Positions 9,951-21,466 are shown, counted from the stretch's first letter. The stretch is DNA of 33,885 nucleotides from Gammaproteobacteria bacterium (GCA_019652555.1 BPAJ01000003.1:78611-112495); one strand, 5' to 3'. Notes: a model not told the origin generated them from the sequence alone. Numbers and translations are program-made.

Positions 9951-10521
9951 TTTCTGCCAAAACATAACTTTTTCCACCCATATTCTTTATCTTCAAAAGG
10001 TTTAAAGGCTTTGGAACTTTTAAATCTAATTCTTTTTCAAATTCAAAATATATTCTTCCACTTTCGGATAGTATTTCCTTATCAATAATATCTTCTAGCA
10101 ACTGATGAATTAGATTTTTTTTAAAAGGTGGATCTACAAATACTAAATCAAATTTCTCGGGAAAATTATAATTTTTCATCCAACTTAAACATTCATCACA
10201 GAAGAAATTTACGTTATTCTCTTCTTCTTTTTCTTTAATAATTTTGATTATCCTCTCAAGATATTCTTTATTTTTCTCAACAAATGTTACTTTTTTTGCC
10301 CCTCTTGAAAGGGCTTCCAAGCCTAGAGCACCCGTTCCTGAAAAAAGGTCTAAGCAACTTGCTCCACTTAAATCTTGGCCCAACCAATTGAATAAAATCT
10401 CTTTAGCTCTATCGGGAGTAGGTCTTAGTTCTTTAGATAGATCGAAATAAATTTTTTTCCCCTTCCATTTACCACCAATAATCCTAAGCTCACCTTTTTT
10501 TGCATTCTTCATTTTATTCAT
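9931..10521 (-). CDS. rsmD: 16S rRNA (guanine966-N2)-methyltransferase
   Basis: Methylates G966 of 16S rRNA with S-adenosylmethionine during 30S assembly. It has 196 residues. The N-terminus contains [13 protein letters not shown] and [15 protein letters not shown]. The SAM-binding motif I is [20 protein letters not shown]. The catalytic motif IV is DLVFVDPPF, the N6/N2 methyltransferase DPPF/Y signature. The 3' end overlaps rho by 20 bases tail to tail. A second in-frame ATG (codon 4) is an alternative start. Confidence 0.94.
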   Translation of the reverse strand: MNKMKNAKKGELRIIGGKWKGKKIYFDLSKELRPTPDRAKEILFNWLGQDLSGASCLDLFSGTGALGLEALSRGAKKVTFVEKNKEYLERIIKIIKEKEEENNVNFFCDECLSWMKNYNFPEKFDLVFVDPPFKKNLIHQLLEDIIDKEILSESGRIYFEFEKELDLKVPKPLNLLKIKNMGGKSYVLAEIICPSS

Positions 10522-10565
10522 GATAATACATGAGATAATTTGTTAAAGATTTACCCACATCAACC

Positions 10566-11024
10566 TTGAAAGAAAAATTTCTAGAAGTCTTAAGAACCAC
10601 CAAACAAAATGTCTTTGTTTTGGCAGCAGAAAAAGGCGAAGAGAAACATGCTATGACAGTTTCTTCTGTCTTTTCGGTATCTCTTGAGCCTATGTCTATG
10701 ATGGTAAGTGTTAATCAACAGGCAGGCATTCACGATGTTTTACAAGTAAACGATAAATTTTCCCTCAATCTTTTAGCTTCGAATCAAATTGAGATCGCTG
10801 AAATATGTAGCGGCTCTGAAGAAGGCCAAGTAAGATTCGAGCATGATGATTGGGAGACGGAAGAAATTCCTTATTTAAAAAATGCACAATCAAATTTATT
10901 TTGTTCTTGTAAAAAGATAATTCCTTTATATTCCCATTCACTTGTTATTGGCGAGGTAGACAAAATATTTCATTCCGGAAATATGAATCCGCTGATCTAT
11001 CAGGATGGAAAATATGTCTCCTAA
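10566..11024 (+). CDS. Flavin reductase-like (RutF/HpaC-type) FMN-binding protein
   Basis: A 152-residue split-barrel protein of the flavin reductase domain family, which reduces FMN or FAD with NAD(P)H for partner oxygenases or binds flavin itself. Family features are the N-terminal FLEVLRTTKQNVFVLAAEKG, the flavin-contact stretch HAMTVSSVFSVSLEPMSMMVSV, and SLNLLASNQ. No ATG is available: the frame opens after a stop at 10536 and the only usual start is TTG at 10566, which fits the domain's N-terminus. It overlaps the next gene by 11-20 bases. The partner enzyme is not evident, and the substrate is unknown. Confidence 0.8.
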   Translation: MKEKFLEVLRTTKQNVFVLAAEKGEEKHAMTVSSVFSVSLEPMSMMVSVNQQAGIHDVLQVNDKFSLNLLASNQIEIAEICSGSEEGQVRFEHDDWETEEIPYLKNAQSNLFCSCKKIIPLYSHSLVIGEVDKIFHSGNMNPLIYQDGKYVS

Positions 11025-13336
11025 ATTTCTAAAGATTCTAATTTGTCTTGTCTTTTCTAATTTTTTAGGAGCATCGATAACGATTGATGGAAAACTCTCT
11101 GAGCCTGAATGGGAAAATGCTCAATTGGTCAGAGATTTTTTAACAGTTTATCCCAACGATAAATCATCTCCTAAATATAAAACAGAAGTAAGATTTTTTT
11201 CAAATGAAAAGGGGATTTATTTTGGTTTTTTAAATGAACAACCGATCGAAACTCAGACACCTTTAAAGCACCCAAGAGACAAGTGGTTCGTAGACGCAGA
11301 TAGAAATCTCATAATGATTGATTTTGATGCTAACTCAAATGTTGGGTATGAATTTTCTGTTACTCTCGGCGATACTTTAAGAGACGCGATCTGGACAAAT
11401 GAAAACGAAAAGTCAGGGAGTTGGGATGCCATATGGTTTGCAAAAACTCATCAAACAGAATTTGCGTGGTACTCAGAATTTTTTATTCCTTGGGAAGTTG
11501 CGCCTATGAATGTTGTTGCAGAGAAAGAGAGGAGCATCAAAGTATCTTTTTTTAGAAAACATCATTCCGAAAATAAGTTTTATAACTTTCCTGGTTTGTG
11601 GTCTGAACAATCGCCTTTTTTATCTAAGTTTTCTTACCTTAAAGTAAAGAATCCGGAAAATATTAAGTCTTCAAGAGTCGATTATTTCCCTTACCTGAGT
11701 TTCACCAATAATTTTGAGGAGAATAATAGAAAAATCCAGTATGGCGGCGAGATTTTTTGGGATATCAATTCTGGTTCAAAACTAGATATTTCTATTAATC
11801 CAGATTTTGGACAAGTTGAAAGCGATGATTTGATTGTGAATTTTTCTGCCATAGAGACTTTTTATAAAGACAAGAGACCTTTTTTTACGGAAAATCAAAC
11901 TTTATTTGAAATTACTGGTTGGAATCTATATTTCATAAACACAAGAAGAATAGGTGCTATCCCTGACAAGTGTTCTCCAACAAACGAAACGCTTAGAGGC
12001 GAATGTTCAAATAGTCTAGTTGATTCTTCAGATATCGATTTGGCCCTTAGGTATACGCAGAAATCTGCAGAAAATGAATTTGGTTTTTTTTTCTGCTTTA
12101 GAAGCTAATAGCCAGTTTTCTTCCGGTAGAGATTACTTTGCAGGAAGGTACAAGAGAAATGTTCCTAAAGCCAATGGTAATTTTGGTTACATGTTAACAG
12201 CTGTGAATAGGCCTTCGATAAATAGGGAAGCATATGTACAGGTAATTGATTTCGATTTTAAGCCTTCTGCCCCCTCAAGGTTTTATGGCTGGGTTAGCCA
12301 ATCTAAAATAAAAGACGATTCTCAAGATGTTTCAGGAATAGGCGCAAGATTGGTTGCCACGCGAGGTTTTTCTGATCAATTGTTTGTTTTAGGAGCTCTA
12401 AATTATCTTGATGAAGATTTTGATATAAACGATATGGGTTATTTAGAGGAAAATAACAAAATTAGTCTTGGCGGTTTTTTGCAATATATAAATCCAATCA
12501 AGAATGAGAATTCTAAAGTATCACAAACAATTTTTAGGGTTAATGGGGGGCATAACAGATCTACCGAAGGTTATAGCAGTGGCATAGGACTGAACACAGA
12601 ACTGGAATTTTTCATGAGAGATAATTCTTATATTAGTTTGAAATGTGACTGCACTGTAATGAGAGGAAAAAACTTTACTGAAACGAGGAATTTCGTCGAT
12701 GCACCCTTCATTGAGAGTCTCGCTAAATACAATCTTCAACTAGCTTATTATTCTCCTAGAACAAACAAAATCAGACCCTACGTTAAATTTGGTTTGGGTA
12801 CTGACGGATACAGATCAGACGATCCGTCCATCGATTTACAAAGCGAGTCAGCAAAACTTGGAGCAGGACTTATTTTGACGACTTCTACTCAACTTAGAGC
12901 ATCATTGAATTTTTTTGAATATCAAAAACAAAATAATTGGTCTATTTGGCAAGAAGATAATTTATTTGGCTACTTTGAAAAAGAGATGATTTCTTCTGGA
13001 ATTGATATTGATTGGTTTCCAGGAACTAATCAGGAGTTTAGATTAAAAGCTTTCATTTATGGTATTAGAGCAAGCGACGCGAGAGCTTTTAGGGTAAATG
13101 CCTCTGGGTTTATGACGGCGGCAATAGATGACTTAAACGAGTTTCAACTTTCCGAGGTTGCATTTCAAGTGAGATATAAATATGAGTTTTCACCCTTATC
13201 AAACTTATATGTTGTCTATACTCGAGGCGGAAAATCTTCCGGAGCGCTCAATGATTCTTTTGGTAACCTGTATTCAAACGCTTGGAATGAACAAACCACA
13301 GACAAGTTCATAGTAAAAATTAGATACAAGTTTTAA
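11005..13336 (+). CDS. DUF5916-type outer membrane beta-barrel protein, frameshifted
   Basis: Two overlapping frames (11005-12108 and 12020-13336) make up one gene of about 776 codons. The first part has a signal peptide (ATG 11005, or more likely 11014, MSPKFLKILICLVFSNFLGA). A family-9 carbohydrate-binding-like domain follows (ITIDGKLSEPEWENA), then the DUF5916 landmark KDKRPFFTENQTLFE and NTRRIGAIPD. The second part is an amphipathic beta-strand-rich barrel ending in an aromatic residue (KFIVKIRYKF). The frames join at a run of nine T (12084-12092). With eight T the product reads GFFSALEANSQFSSGRDYF without a break. The extra T may be a sequencing error or real slippage. Probable role: outer membrane barrel linked to polymer binding; substrate unknown. 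Confidence 0.82.
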
Positions 13337-13536
13337 GGTTTGCAATTTTTGCAAAATAATCCTTGAGGAGAATTTATTGCAAGGCCTTTTGGTAAGTACT
13401 TTCCACAAGATGAGCACTTTATTAATTCATCATTTTCATTATCTAAGTCAAAATTTTCAGCCTTAAGGAGTTTTGACAATCCAAGCAGAATTCCAATAAA
13501 AGCCAATATAAATAATATATTTAATATCATAAACAA
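13333..13536 (-). CDS. Small membrane protein with C-terminal zinc ribbon
   Basis: A 67-residue protein with one transmembrane helix (residues 3-24) and two CxxC pairs, CSSC (41-44) and CKNC (62-65), probably holding one zinc ion at the membrane surface. The layout resembles the PP0621-like small proteins of gammaproteobacteria; the function is not known. Its stop codon and that of the convergent barrel gene share the palindrome TTAA (13333-13336). It lies just after bamD on the same strand (10-base gap). Confidence 0.75.
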   Translation of the reverse strand: MFMILNILFILAFIGILLGLSKLLKAENFDLDNENDELIKCSSCGKYLPKGLAINSPQGLFCKNCKP

Positions 13537-13546
13537 AAGAAAAGAT

Positions 13547-14302
13547 TTATTCTTTTGAAGCCCTAATGAATTTATTCAAAATTTCTTCTGCCTGAATTTT
13601 AAGTTCTTTTTTTTCCATAAGGTCATATGCTTCAACTTTAATTTCAAGGGCTTCCTTTACGAAAGGGGAATTCGGTAAGTTAGAAATTATGTAGTCCGCT
13701 CTAGAAACTGCAGCAATGTATGCTTTTCTTTTTATATAAAATTCTGCAATTTCAATTTCTTGTTTAGCAATAAGGTTTCTTAAAAAAAGCATTCTACTTT
13801 TTGCCTCTTCGACATAAGAGCTTTCTGGAAATCTAGTTATAAATTCTGTAAGTTCATTGAAAGACACTTTTGCCGATGATAGGTCTCTTTTGTGTGTCAT
13901 ATCTCCCAATACTGGCAAAGAACTGAGTAATTCTTTTTCTTTTGAAAAAGCTGCTAGCCCTTTCATGAAATAAGCATAATCTGTATTTGGATGTCTAGGA
14001 TGAAGACTTATAAATCTTTCCGCTGCAACTACGGCGCCATCATATAAACCATTTTCATAATAAGCATAAATTAGCTCTGCTTGAGCCTGTTCAGCGTATT
14101 TTCCAAATGGAAATCTTCTTTCCAAAGCTTCCAAAGCTTCAATTGCAGATGAGTAGCTTCCGCTTTGTAATCTTTCCTGAGCCAAGTCATAAATTTTTTT
14201 TTCTGGGGAAACTGAAATTTCCGAGTCTTGGTCGTTCAATGATGCGCATCCTGCAAAAAGAATGCCAAAAACTAGAAAAAAAAGATTTAAATAAATTTTC
14301 AC
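13547..14302 (-). CDS. bamD: Outer membrane assembly lipoprotein BamD
   Basis: Lipoprotein subunit of the BAM complex that inserts beta-barrel proteins into the outer membrane. It has 251 residues (E. coli 245). The signal peptide ends in the lipobox LFAGC with the acylated Cys at residue 19. Five tetratricopeptide-like repeats follow, with conserved stretches such as ALEALERRFPFGKYAEQAQ, FISLHPRHPNTDYAYFMKG and RFPESSYVEEAKSRM. It is divergent from rluD with 22 bases between the starts, the usual gammaproteobacterial arrangement. Confidence 0.96.
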   Translation of the reverse strand: MKIYLNLFFLVFGILFAGCASLNDQDSEISVSPEKKIYDLAQERLQSGSYSSAIEALEALERRFPFGKYAEQAQAELIYAYYENGLYDGAVVAAERFISLHPRHPNTDYAYFMKGLAAFSKEKELLSSLPVLGDMTHKRDLSSAKVSFNELTEFITRFPESSYVEEAKSRMLFLRNLIAKQEIEIAEFYIKRKAYIAAVSRADYIISNLPNSPFVKEALEIKVEAYDLMEKKELKIQAEEILNKFIRASKE

Positions 14303-14324
14303 AAAATAAGTTTATCATTCTGAA

Positions 14325-15281
14325 ATGGTTTTAAAGAAGAGCAATTTTCTTTCAAGGGAGATTAAAGAATCACTTTCAAATAAAAGAATTGATATTGCTT
14401 TGGCTGAAACTTTTCCAGAGTACTCTCGAAGCAGATTAAAAAAGTGGCTAGAAAATAAATTTGTGTCTGTAGATAAAAAAATAATTACTAAACCAAGTCA
14501 CAAGGTAACTTTTCCTGCGGTAATTAACTTAACCATCCCAGATGAACCACTTACCGAAGATCTGCCTGAGGAAATAGAATTGAATATCATAAAGTCGACT
14601 GAGGAATATATTGTTCTCAATAAGCCAGCAGGATTAGTCGTTCACCCAGGCGCTGGAAACAAATCAGGAACGCTTTTAAATGCTCTATTATTTGAGTATC
14701 CAGAATTAAATAAATTATCTAGAGCTGGAATTGTTCACAGGTTGGATAAAGACACATCGGGTTTAATGATTGTTGCAAGAACTGAGGAAAGTTTTAAACA
14801 CATATCTGATCAAATTTCTAAACGTCAAGTAGTAAGGACATATCAAGCATTTACAGCAGGTAAAATAGAAAGGTCTGGAAAGATAAATGCCCCAATTGCT
14901 AGAGATCCAAGGAATAGACAGAAACAAGCTGTAATAGAATCTGGGAGAGAAGCAATATCTCACTACAAACTTATTGAGAATTTTGGCTTTTATTCCCATC
15001 TAGAAGTAAATTTAGAAACTGGAAGAACCCATCAAATAAGAGTTCATATGAATCATTTAGGCTGCCCCTTAATTGGAGATCCTTTGTATGGAAGAAGAAG
15101 AAGATTTGCAAAAAACACTCACCAAAAACTAAGAGAGGTGATTGAAGGTTTTCCGCGACAAGCCCTGCATGCATCCGAATTATCCTTTCTAGATCCATCA
15201 ATGAATGCAGAAGTGACTTTCAAATCAAAGTTGCCTTCTGATTTAGTAGAATTAAGGGAAAACCTTATAAACCAAGTATAA
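14325..15281 (+). CDS. rluD: 23S rRNA pseudouridine synthase RluD
   Basis: Makes pseudouridines in helix 69 of 23S rRNA (positions 1911, 1915 and 1917 in E. coli). It has 318 residues. The N-terminal S4 RNA-binding domain (about 18-80) contains RIDIALAETFPEYSRSRLKKW. The RsuA/RluA catalytic domain has HRLDKDTSGLM with the catalytic Asp at residue 141, and GRTHQIRVHMNHLGCPLIGD. Its position opposite bamD supports RluD rather than RluC or RluA. It is the last fully intact gene before the indel-rich ilv region. Confidence 0.95.
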   Translation: MVLKKSNFLSREIKESLSNKRIDIALAETFPEYSRSRLKKWLENKFVSVDKKIITKPSHKVTFPAVINLTIPDEPLTEDLPEEIELNIIKSTEEYIVLNKPAGLVVHPGAGNKSGTLLNALLFEYPELNKLSRAGIVHRLDKDTSGLMIVARTEESFKHISDQISKRQVVRTYQAFTAGKIERSGKINAPIARDPRNRQKQAVIESGREAISHYKLIENFGFYSHLEVNLETGRTHQIRVHMNHLGCPLIGDPLYGRRRRFAKNTHQKLREVIEGFPRQALHASELSFLDPSMNAEVTFKSKLPSDLVELRENLINQV

Positions 15282-15351
15282 TTTCCTTGACTTGCCAAGT
15301 AGTACTGTCAAAATTCGCTCCTTGAGTTATTTCTTCAAATTTTTTAGAAAA

Positions 15352-17075
15352 ATGGCAAAAATTATGACATCTGGCGGCGAAGCTTTAATTAAAGCCTTTA
15401 GCTGATGAAAATGTAGATATCATCTTCGGTTATCCTGGAGGTGCAGCCCTGCATATTTATGATGCTATCTATCAGCAAGATCGAGTTCAACATATCTTGG
15501 TAAGACATGAACAAGCTGCTACTCACGCAGCTGATGGTTTTGCTCGCGCTACTGGAAAGCCCGGAGTTTGTTTAGTTACTTCTGGACCTGGAGCAACCAA
15601 TGCGATTACTGGTATTGCAACCGCCTATATGGATTCCATTCCTTTAGTTGTTATTTCTGGCCAAGTCCCAAATCATTTGATTGGTACTGATGCCTTTCAA
15701 GAAACCGATATGATGGGTATTTCAAGACCCATAGTTAAGCATAGCTTTTTGGTACAAAATCCAGAAGAAATCCCTGTCATCGTTAAAAAGCTTTCCACAT
15801 TGCTACTACTGGCAGACCGGGCCCTGTAGTGATTGATGTACCGAAGAATTTAACTGATCCAAATGAAAAGTTTGAGTACAAGTATCCTTCAGATTTATAT
15901 CTAAGGTCATTCGCGCTATACGATGAAGCGCAGAGTAGCGACGTAAAAAAGCTGTGAAATTACTTACAGAAGCAGAAAGGCCTGTCATCTATGCGGGCGG
16001 AGGAGCTATTAATTCAAATGCTGCAGAGGAGATATATGAATTTGGTAAATTAATGGGTTGTCCAGTAACAAACACTTTAATGGGCCTAGGTGTTTATCCT
16101 GCTTCAGATGAACAGTTTGTTGGAATGTTAGGTATGCATGGCACTTATGAGGCAAACATGGTGATGCATGAAGCAGATTTGATCATGGCAATAGGAGCTA
16201 GATTTGACGATCGAATTACCAACAATCCAAACAAATTCGGGCTGAAAGCAAAAAAAATACATATCGATTCCGACCCTTCTTCAATTGATAAGATCATTGA
16301 CGTGGATGTAGCGATGACTGGAAATGCAAAAAGTTATTTCTCAAATCAATAAAGAATTAAGGGCTATGAATTTTGACAATAAAAAATTCAAAAGTTGGAT
16401 GACAAAAGCCATGCAGTGGCGTGCGGAACATGGGCTGAATCACAATATGTTGGACCAAAAATCCGGGCGATATCATTTTGCCACAACAAGTTATCCAGTC
16501 TGTCTACAAAGCAACTGATGGAAAGGCATTTGTAACTTCAGATGTCGGTCAGCACCAAATGTTCGCGGCGCAGTATTATCATTTTAATGAACCCAGAAAA
16601 TGGATTAATTCAGGCGGATTAGGAACCATGGGTTTTGGCTTACCTGCAGCAATGGGAGTTAAATTTGCTTTTCCTGATGAAACGGTTGCTTGCATAACGG
16701 GAGAGGGCAGCATTCAAATGTGTATCCAAGAATTATCTACTTGCGGACAGTACGGCCTACCAATCAAAATTATTAATCTCAATAACAGAGCACTTGGGAT
16801 GGTTAAACAATGGCAGGATATGCAATACGGTGGTCGATATTCAAGTATCTTTTTGAAGATTCGTTCCGTTTCATTAAGCTTGCAAAATCCTATGGACATT
16901 TTGGATGAAGGTAGAAAAGCTTTCAGAACTTGAGTCTGCAATGGAAGAGTGCTTTGCTTAAAAGTTGGTTTTTTCTTGATGTCTATGTTGATCTGATGAG
17001 CATGTCTATCCATGTTGAAAGCTGGGGGAGAATTCAAAAATGTTCTTGAGTAAAAGGGAAAAAACTTTCGAATGA
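15352..17075 (+). pseudogene. ilvI: Acetolactate synthase large subunit, broken by many indels
   Basis: Thiamine-diphosphate enzyme that starts valine/isoleucine synthesis by joining pyruvate with pyruvate or 2-oxobutanoate. The chain can be followed end to end in shifting frames: [33 protein letters not shown] with the catalytic Glu, [117 protein letters not shown]. Single-base frame changes are seen near 15395 (extra base), 15787, 15947, 16330 (extra A), 16466 (extra G), 16848 and 16905, with more after 16960. Most are in homopolymers. TGA at 17073-17075 ends SKREKTFE. More likely sequencing errors than a dead gene. Confidence 0.88.
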
Positions 17076-17525
17076 ATATTTGCCACTAAGGGAAAAACCA
17101 AACCTGGAGCTTTATCCGGGGTTTATAGGCTTATTTTCTCAAGAGGGTACAACATTGATTTTTTATCGGAAACCCCAACACAAGATAAAACCCTTTTCCC
17201 AGTTGACCATGACCTTTGGGGAAAGAAGGTGCTGAATCAATCAAATTTTAAAACAGCATAAAATTGGTTGATGTGGTAATTAAAATTTAATGACCCGTTT
17301 CCCTTAATTTTGGAACTTGCAATAATTAATTTAAGACCAAGGCAGATTAGGGGTCTTCTAAAAAATTAGAATTTAAAAAGAGAAATTTTAGATGAAAAAG
17401 AAATACATTTTTTCAAAGTCTTGGGATATAAGAATAAAAATTATTGTCAATTAAAAAAAAGAAGAATTTTAAGAAGTGACGGTCTGGTACCAGGTATGAC
17501 CAAAGGCAATGAGTCTTTAGCAATA
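17072..17525 (+). pseudogene. ilvH: Acetolactate synthase small (regulatory) subunit, broken
   Basis: Regulatory ACT-domain partner of IlvI that confers valine feedback inhibition. The ATG overlaps the ilvI TGA (ATGA). Fragments in changing frames match IlvH in order: KPGALS, GLFSQEG then YNID, PTQDKT, KREILDEKEIHFFKVLG, and near the end GMTKGNESLAI, like the IlvH C-terminal GLSRG stretch. The frame is broken many times within about 450 bases, including just after the start. The end near 17525 is approximate. Order and spacing between ilvI and ilvC support the call. Confidence 0.65.
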
Positions 17526-17569
17526 ACGTCAGCCCAAAATTTCTTACGATTAATTAGAGGAAAACAAAG

Positions 17570-18537
<968 letters not shown>

Positions 18538-18547
<10 letters not shown>

Positions 18548-18580
18548 ATTTTTAGTTTTCTTCTTAAGAGATTTTTAAGT
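18538..18580. terminator. Possible bidirectional terminator between ilvC and SDR gene
   Basis: AAAACTA (18540-18546) and TAGTTTT (18553-18559) can pair as a 7-bp stem around a short loop that contains the ilvC stop, followed by a T-rich stretch. A second weak repeat (CTTAA...TTAAG) lies at about 18563-18579. The convergent layout fits, but the stem is AT-rich and sits in a low-quality region. Confidence 0.3.
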
Positions 18581-18622
18581 TGCTTCATTAAATTAAAAGT
18601 GCTGTCATCTCATGGGAGAAAG

Positions 18623-19524
18623 TCATGGTTCCCTTTTTCTGGATGTCTCTACTCTTCTATCTAAAGCTTTAGCATCAGGACCTATAAGAATTCGCCACTC
18701 CTTGGCTTTGACGCCATCTAAAATTACTTTAGCTGCAGCCTCAGCAGAGTAAAAACTTTTCTTTAAAATCTTTTTTTCTATTCATGACCGTTCGAAACAT
18801 TTCTAAAGATAGGTTGTGCACTGGAGCCCCCTTTAAACCATCTGTCTTTTATTTCTTGGATTCTTCGTCATTCAAATCAGCTATGTCTTTTTTTCCCAAA
18901 CTTTTCCAAATTTTCACTGATAGAGGTTCCAATATGCCCTGGCATCACCAAAGATACACCAAGGTGTGGTGCATTGATTCGAAAATCATTGATCAAGGCT
19001 TCAGTAAAACCTTTAACAGCAAATTTTGCTGCAGAGTAAGAAGTGTGGGGTTGGGAATGTCCTAGAGTTGCCCAAAAGCCATTTACACTGCTGGTATTGA
19101 TCATATGACCTTCTTCACTTTTAAGTAGGGCGTCCATAAATGCTCGAGAGCATAAATAAACTCCGTCCCAACAAATCTTAAAAGTTCTTTCCCATTCTTC
19201 GATTCCAGATAGAACAAAACTTGCACCACCACCAATCCCTGCATTATTAAAGAGTAAATTGATATGCTCGGTTTCTTGTTGTTCCAAAACTTCATCTCTA
19301 AAGCGCAAAACATCATCTTCAGATGAAACGTCGCATAGATGTTTGGTAATCTTTACCTGTGGGTATTTTTTTGAAGCCTGTTCGAAAGTTTCTTCCATAT
19401 TTTCTTCAATGACATCGCAAATAGAGACGTTACAACCCTCTGCTGCAAGTTGATAAGTAAGTTCTCTTCCCATACCGGTTCCACCGCCAGTTATAACCGC
19501 AATTTTTCCATCAAAATTTTTCAT
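18623..19524 (-). pseudogene. Short-chain dehydrogenase/reductase, 3' end frameshifted
   Basis: NAD(P)-dependent oxidoreductase of the classical SDR family. The intact reading frame covers 18877-19524 (215 residues): Rossmann motif TGGGTGMG (12-19), NNAGIGGG near 92, catalytic Ser/Tyr/Lys with YSAAK near 170, and VMPGHIGT near 193. It then stops after KFGKKRHS. In other frames the usual C-terminus continues as DIADLNDEESKK and AAAKVILDGVKAKEWRIL, then IGPDAKALDRR, to TGA at 18625-18623. The first break is in a run of A in the poorly called region, so the gene is probably intact in life (about 300 residues). The substrate is unknown. It converges on ilvC. Confidence 0.78.
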
Positions 19525-19589
19525 CTTTCTTCCAAAAATAATTCTTTAAAGTTTTTTTACTTTACATAGTATCTGCTAGAAAAAAAACC

Positions 19590-19595
19590 TATAAT
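19590..19595 (+). promoter_or_regulatory. Candidate -10 box of tRNA-Ile
   Basis: A perfect TATAAT lies 44 bases before the tRNA-Ile gene. A TTTACA at 19561-19566 is 23 bases upstream, too far for a standard -35, so the -35 is weak or unrecognised. Confidence 0.4.
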
Positions 19596-19639
19596 CCTTT
19601 TTCCAAGATCAGCAAGATAAGATTTTTACTTCTAATTTT

Positions 19640-19716
<77 letters not shown>

Positions 19717-19743
19717 ATTTAATTGATGTAAATTAAAATTATT

Positions 19744-19772
19744 TTGACGACTAATCAGTCATCAACTATATT
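19744..19772 (+). promoter_or_regulatory. Strong sigma70-like promoter of the sulfatase gene, with operator-like repeat
   Basis: TTGACG (19744-19749) and TATATT (19767-19772) are separated by exactly 17 bases; transcription would start near 19779, before the ATG at 19796. An imperfect 20-base palindrome, TGACGACTAATCAGTCATCA (19745-19764, 16 of 20 positions symmetric), overlaps the -35 and fills the spacer, a typical repressor site position. Confidence 0.6.
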
Positions 19773-19795
19773 TTTCTTCGTATAAAAAAATCATA

Positions 19796-21442
19796 ATGGT
19801 TAGAAAATCAATATATATCCTATTCGCATTAGTTTTTTTTGGCCTCATAGCATGGGAATATAAAGTCAATATTTTAGTTTGGTCCTTACCTAAGATGATG
19901 AACTTCCTAAATCCCATTCAAGAAAACATTCCAACATCCTGGTCTGTTGGGCCAGAAGAAGAAACAAAGGACGATCGACCTAATATAATTTTAATTCTTG
20001 CAGACGATATGGGCTATAACGATATTTCGCTCCACAATGGTGGAGCTGCCGATGGTTCATTGCAAACGTCACATATTGATGAGTTGGCTGCAAGTGGTGT
20101 TTGGTTTTCAAGAGGTTATGCTGCTAATGCGACTTGTGCTCCATCTCGAGCATCAATCATGACCGGAAAATATGCTACAAGATTTGGCTATGAATTCACT
20201 CCCGTACCCGATCCAGCAAGATTTATTCTCACTTGGCTTGCTGAAGAAGATGATGCTGAGTTGAAAGGTAGAATTGATCGAGAAGTAGCAAATAACCTTC
20301 CTTCATATTTTGATATGGGCATGCCAACAGAACAAATTACCATAGCTGAAGTTCTCAAGGATGCAGGATATTACACCGCTCACATAGGAAAATGGCATTT
20401 AGGAATCACTAACGGCATGGATCCTCAAAGTCAGGGATTTGTTGACTCTTTGTCACTTGCAGGGAGTTCTTATCTTTCTGAGAATGACCCTGAAGTTGTA
20501 AATGCAAAATTTGACACCAGCATTGATAAGATGGTTTGGTCTACTTCCCAGTATGCAGCTAGATTTAATGGCAGCAAACCTTTTGCTCCTGATAAATATG
20601 TTACAGATTACTATACTGATGAAGCATTGAAGGTCATTGAAAATAATCGGAACCGACCCTTCTTTTTATACTTAAGTCATTGGGCAATTCATAATCCATT
20701 ACAAGCTTTAAGATCTGATGTTGAGCACATGCAACATATGTCTGGCCATAACCTTCAAGTATATTCAGGTATGATTCGAGCACTTGATCGAAGTGTTGGC
20801 AAAATTATAAAAAAACTAAAAGAACTAGAAATCTATGGGAAAACTTTGATCATATTTACCAGCGATAATGGCGGTGCTAACTACATCGAATTAGAAGATA
20901 TTAATAAACCTTATCGGGGCTGGAAAATATCTTTTTTTGACGGCGGTATAAGAGTGCCTTTTATTTTTAGTTGGCCTGATCAAATTGAAGCTGGTGGAAA
21001 ATTCGATGATGCTATTCACCACTTCGATATTTTTTCTACGATCGCTGCAGCAGCAAATGTAGATATCAAGGATAAACTCGTTGTTGATGGTAAAAATTTA
21101 TTACCTTTCATTAAAAATGAGACTTTTAACAAACCTCATGAAACTCTTTTTTGGCGTTCTGGTAATCATCAATCGGTTTTACATAAAAACTGGAAATTCT
21201 TAATCAGTGTTAAAGAAAATGCTCGTTGGCTGTTTGATACTTCTTTAGATCCTTTTGAAAAAAATAATGTAATAGATAAATACCCTAAAGAGGCTGAGTT
21301 TATTGAAAGCTTATTGGTTGAATTCAATAAAAAACAAAGCGAACCTCTTTTTCCATCAGCTTTTGAAGCTCCAATATTGATTGATAAATATGATGGACAA
21401 GAGTATGAACCTGGTGATGATTATATTTATTGGTCAAACTAG
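19796..21442 (+). CDS. Exported sulfatase (arylsulfatase family, Cys type)
   Basis: Hydrolyses sulfate esters in the periplasm or at the cell surface. The 548 residues start with an N-terminal membrane anchor or signal (7-20). The sulfatase domain begins RPNIILILADDMGYND with metal ligands Asp70 and Asp71. The active-site signature CAPSR (114-118) carries the Cys that a maturase converts to formylglycine. GKWHLG (198-203) and FTSDNGG near 355 follow. The C-terminal part has the usual WRSGNHQSVLHKNWKFL stretch. The maturase is not in this window. Family membership is clear; the substrate (polysaccharide, steroid or aryl sulfate) cannot be told. It begins the block between the two tRNA genes and has its own good promoter. 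Confidence 0.93.
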   Translation: MVRKSIYILFALVFFGLIAWEYKVNILVWSLPKMMNFLNPIQENIPTSWSVGPEEETKDDRPNIILILADDMGYNDISLHNGGAADGSLQTSHIDELAASGVWFSRGYAANATCAPSRASIMTGKYATRFGYEFTPVPDPARFILTWLAEEDDAELKGRIDREVANNLPSYFDMGMPTEQITIAEVLKDAGYYTAHIGKWHLGITNGMDPQSQGFVDSLSLAGSSYLSENDPEVVNAKFDTSIDKMVWSTSQYAARFNGSKPFAPDKYVTDYYTDEALKVIENNRNRPFFLYLSHWAIHNPLQALRSDVEHMQHMSGHNLQVYSGMIRALDRSVGKIIKKLKELEIYGKTLIIFTSDNGGANYIELEDINKPYRGWKISFFDGGIRVPFIFSWPDQIEAGGKFDDAIHHFDIFSTIAAAANVDIKDKLVVDGKNLLPFIKNETFNKPHETLFWRSGNHQSVLHKNWKFLISVKENARWLFDTSLDPFEKNNVIDKYPKEAEFIESLLVEFNKKQSEPLFPSAFEAPILIDKYDGQEYEPGDDYIYWSN

Positions 21443-21466
21443 TTATACAAAATTTATGGAGAATAA

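Noticed and set aside
15282-15351. Attenuator or leader peptide before ilvI
   Set aside because: The 70-base gap has TTGACT but no paired -10, no run of Val/Leu/Ile codons and no terminator hairpin.
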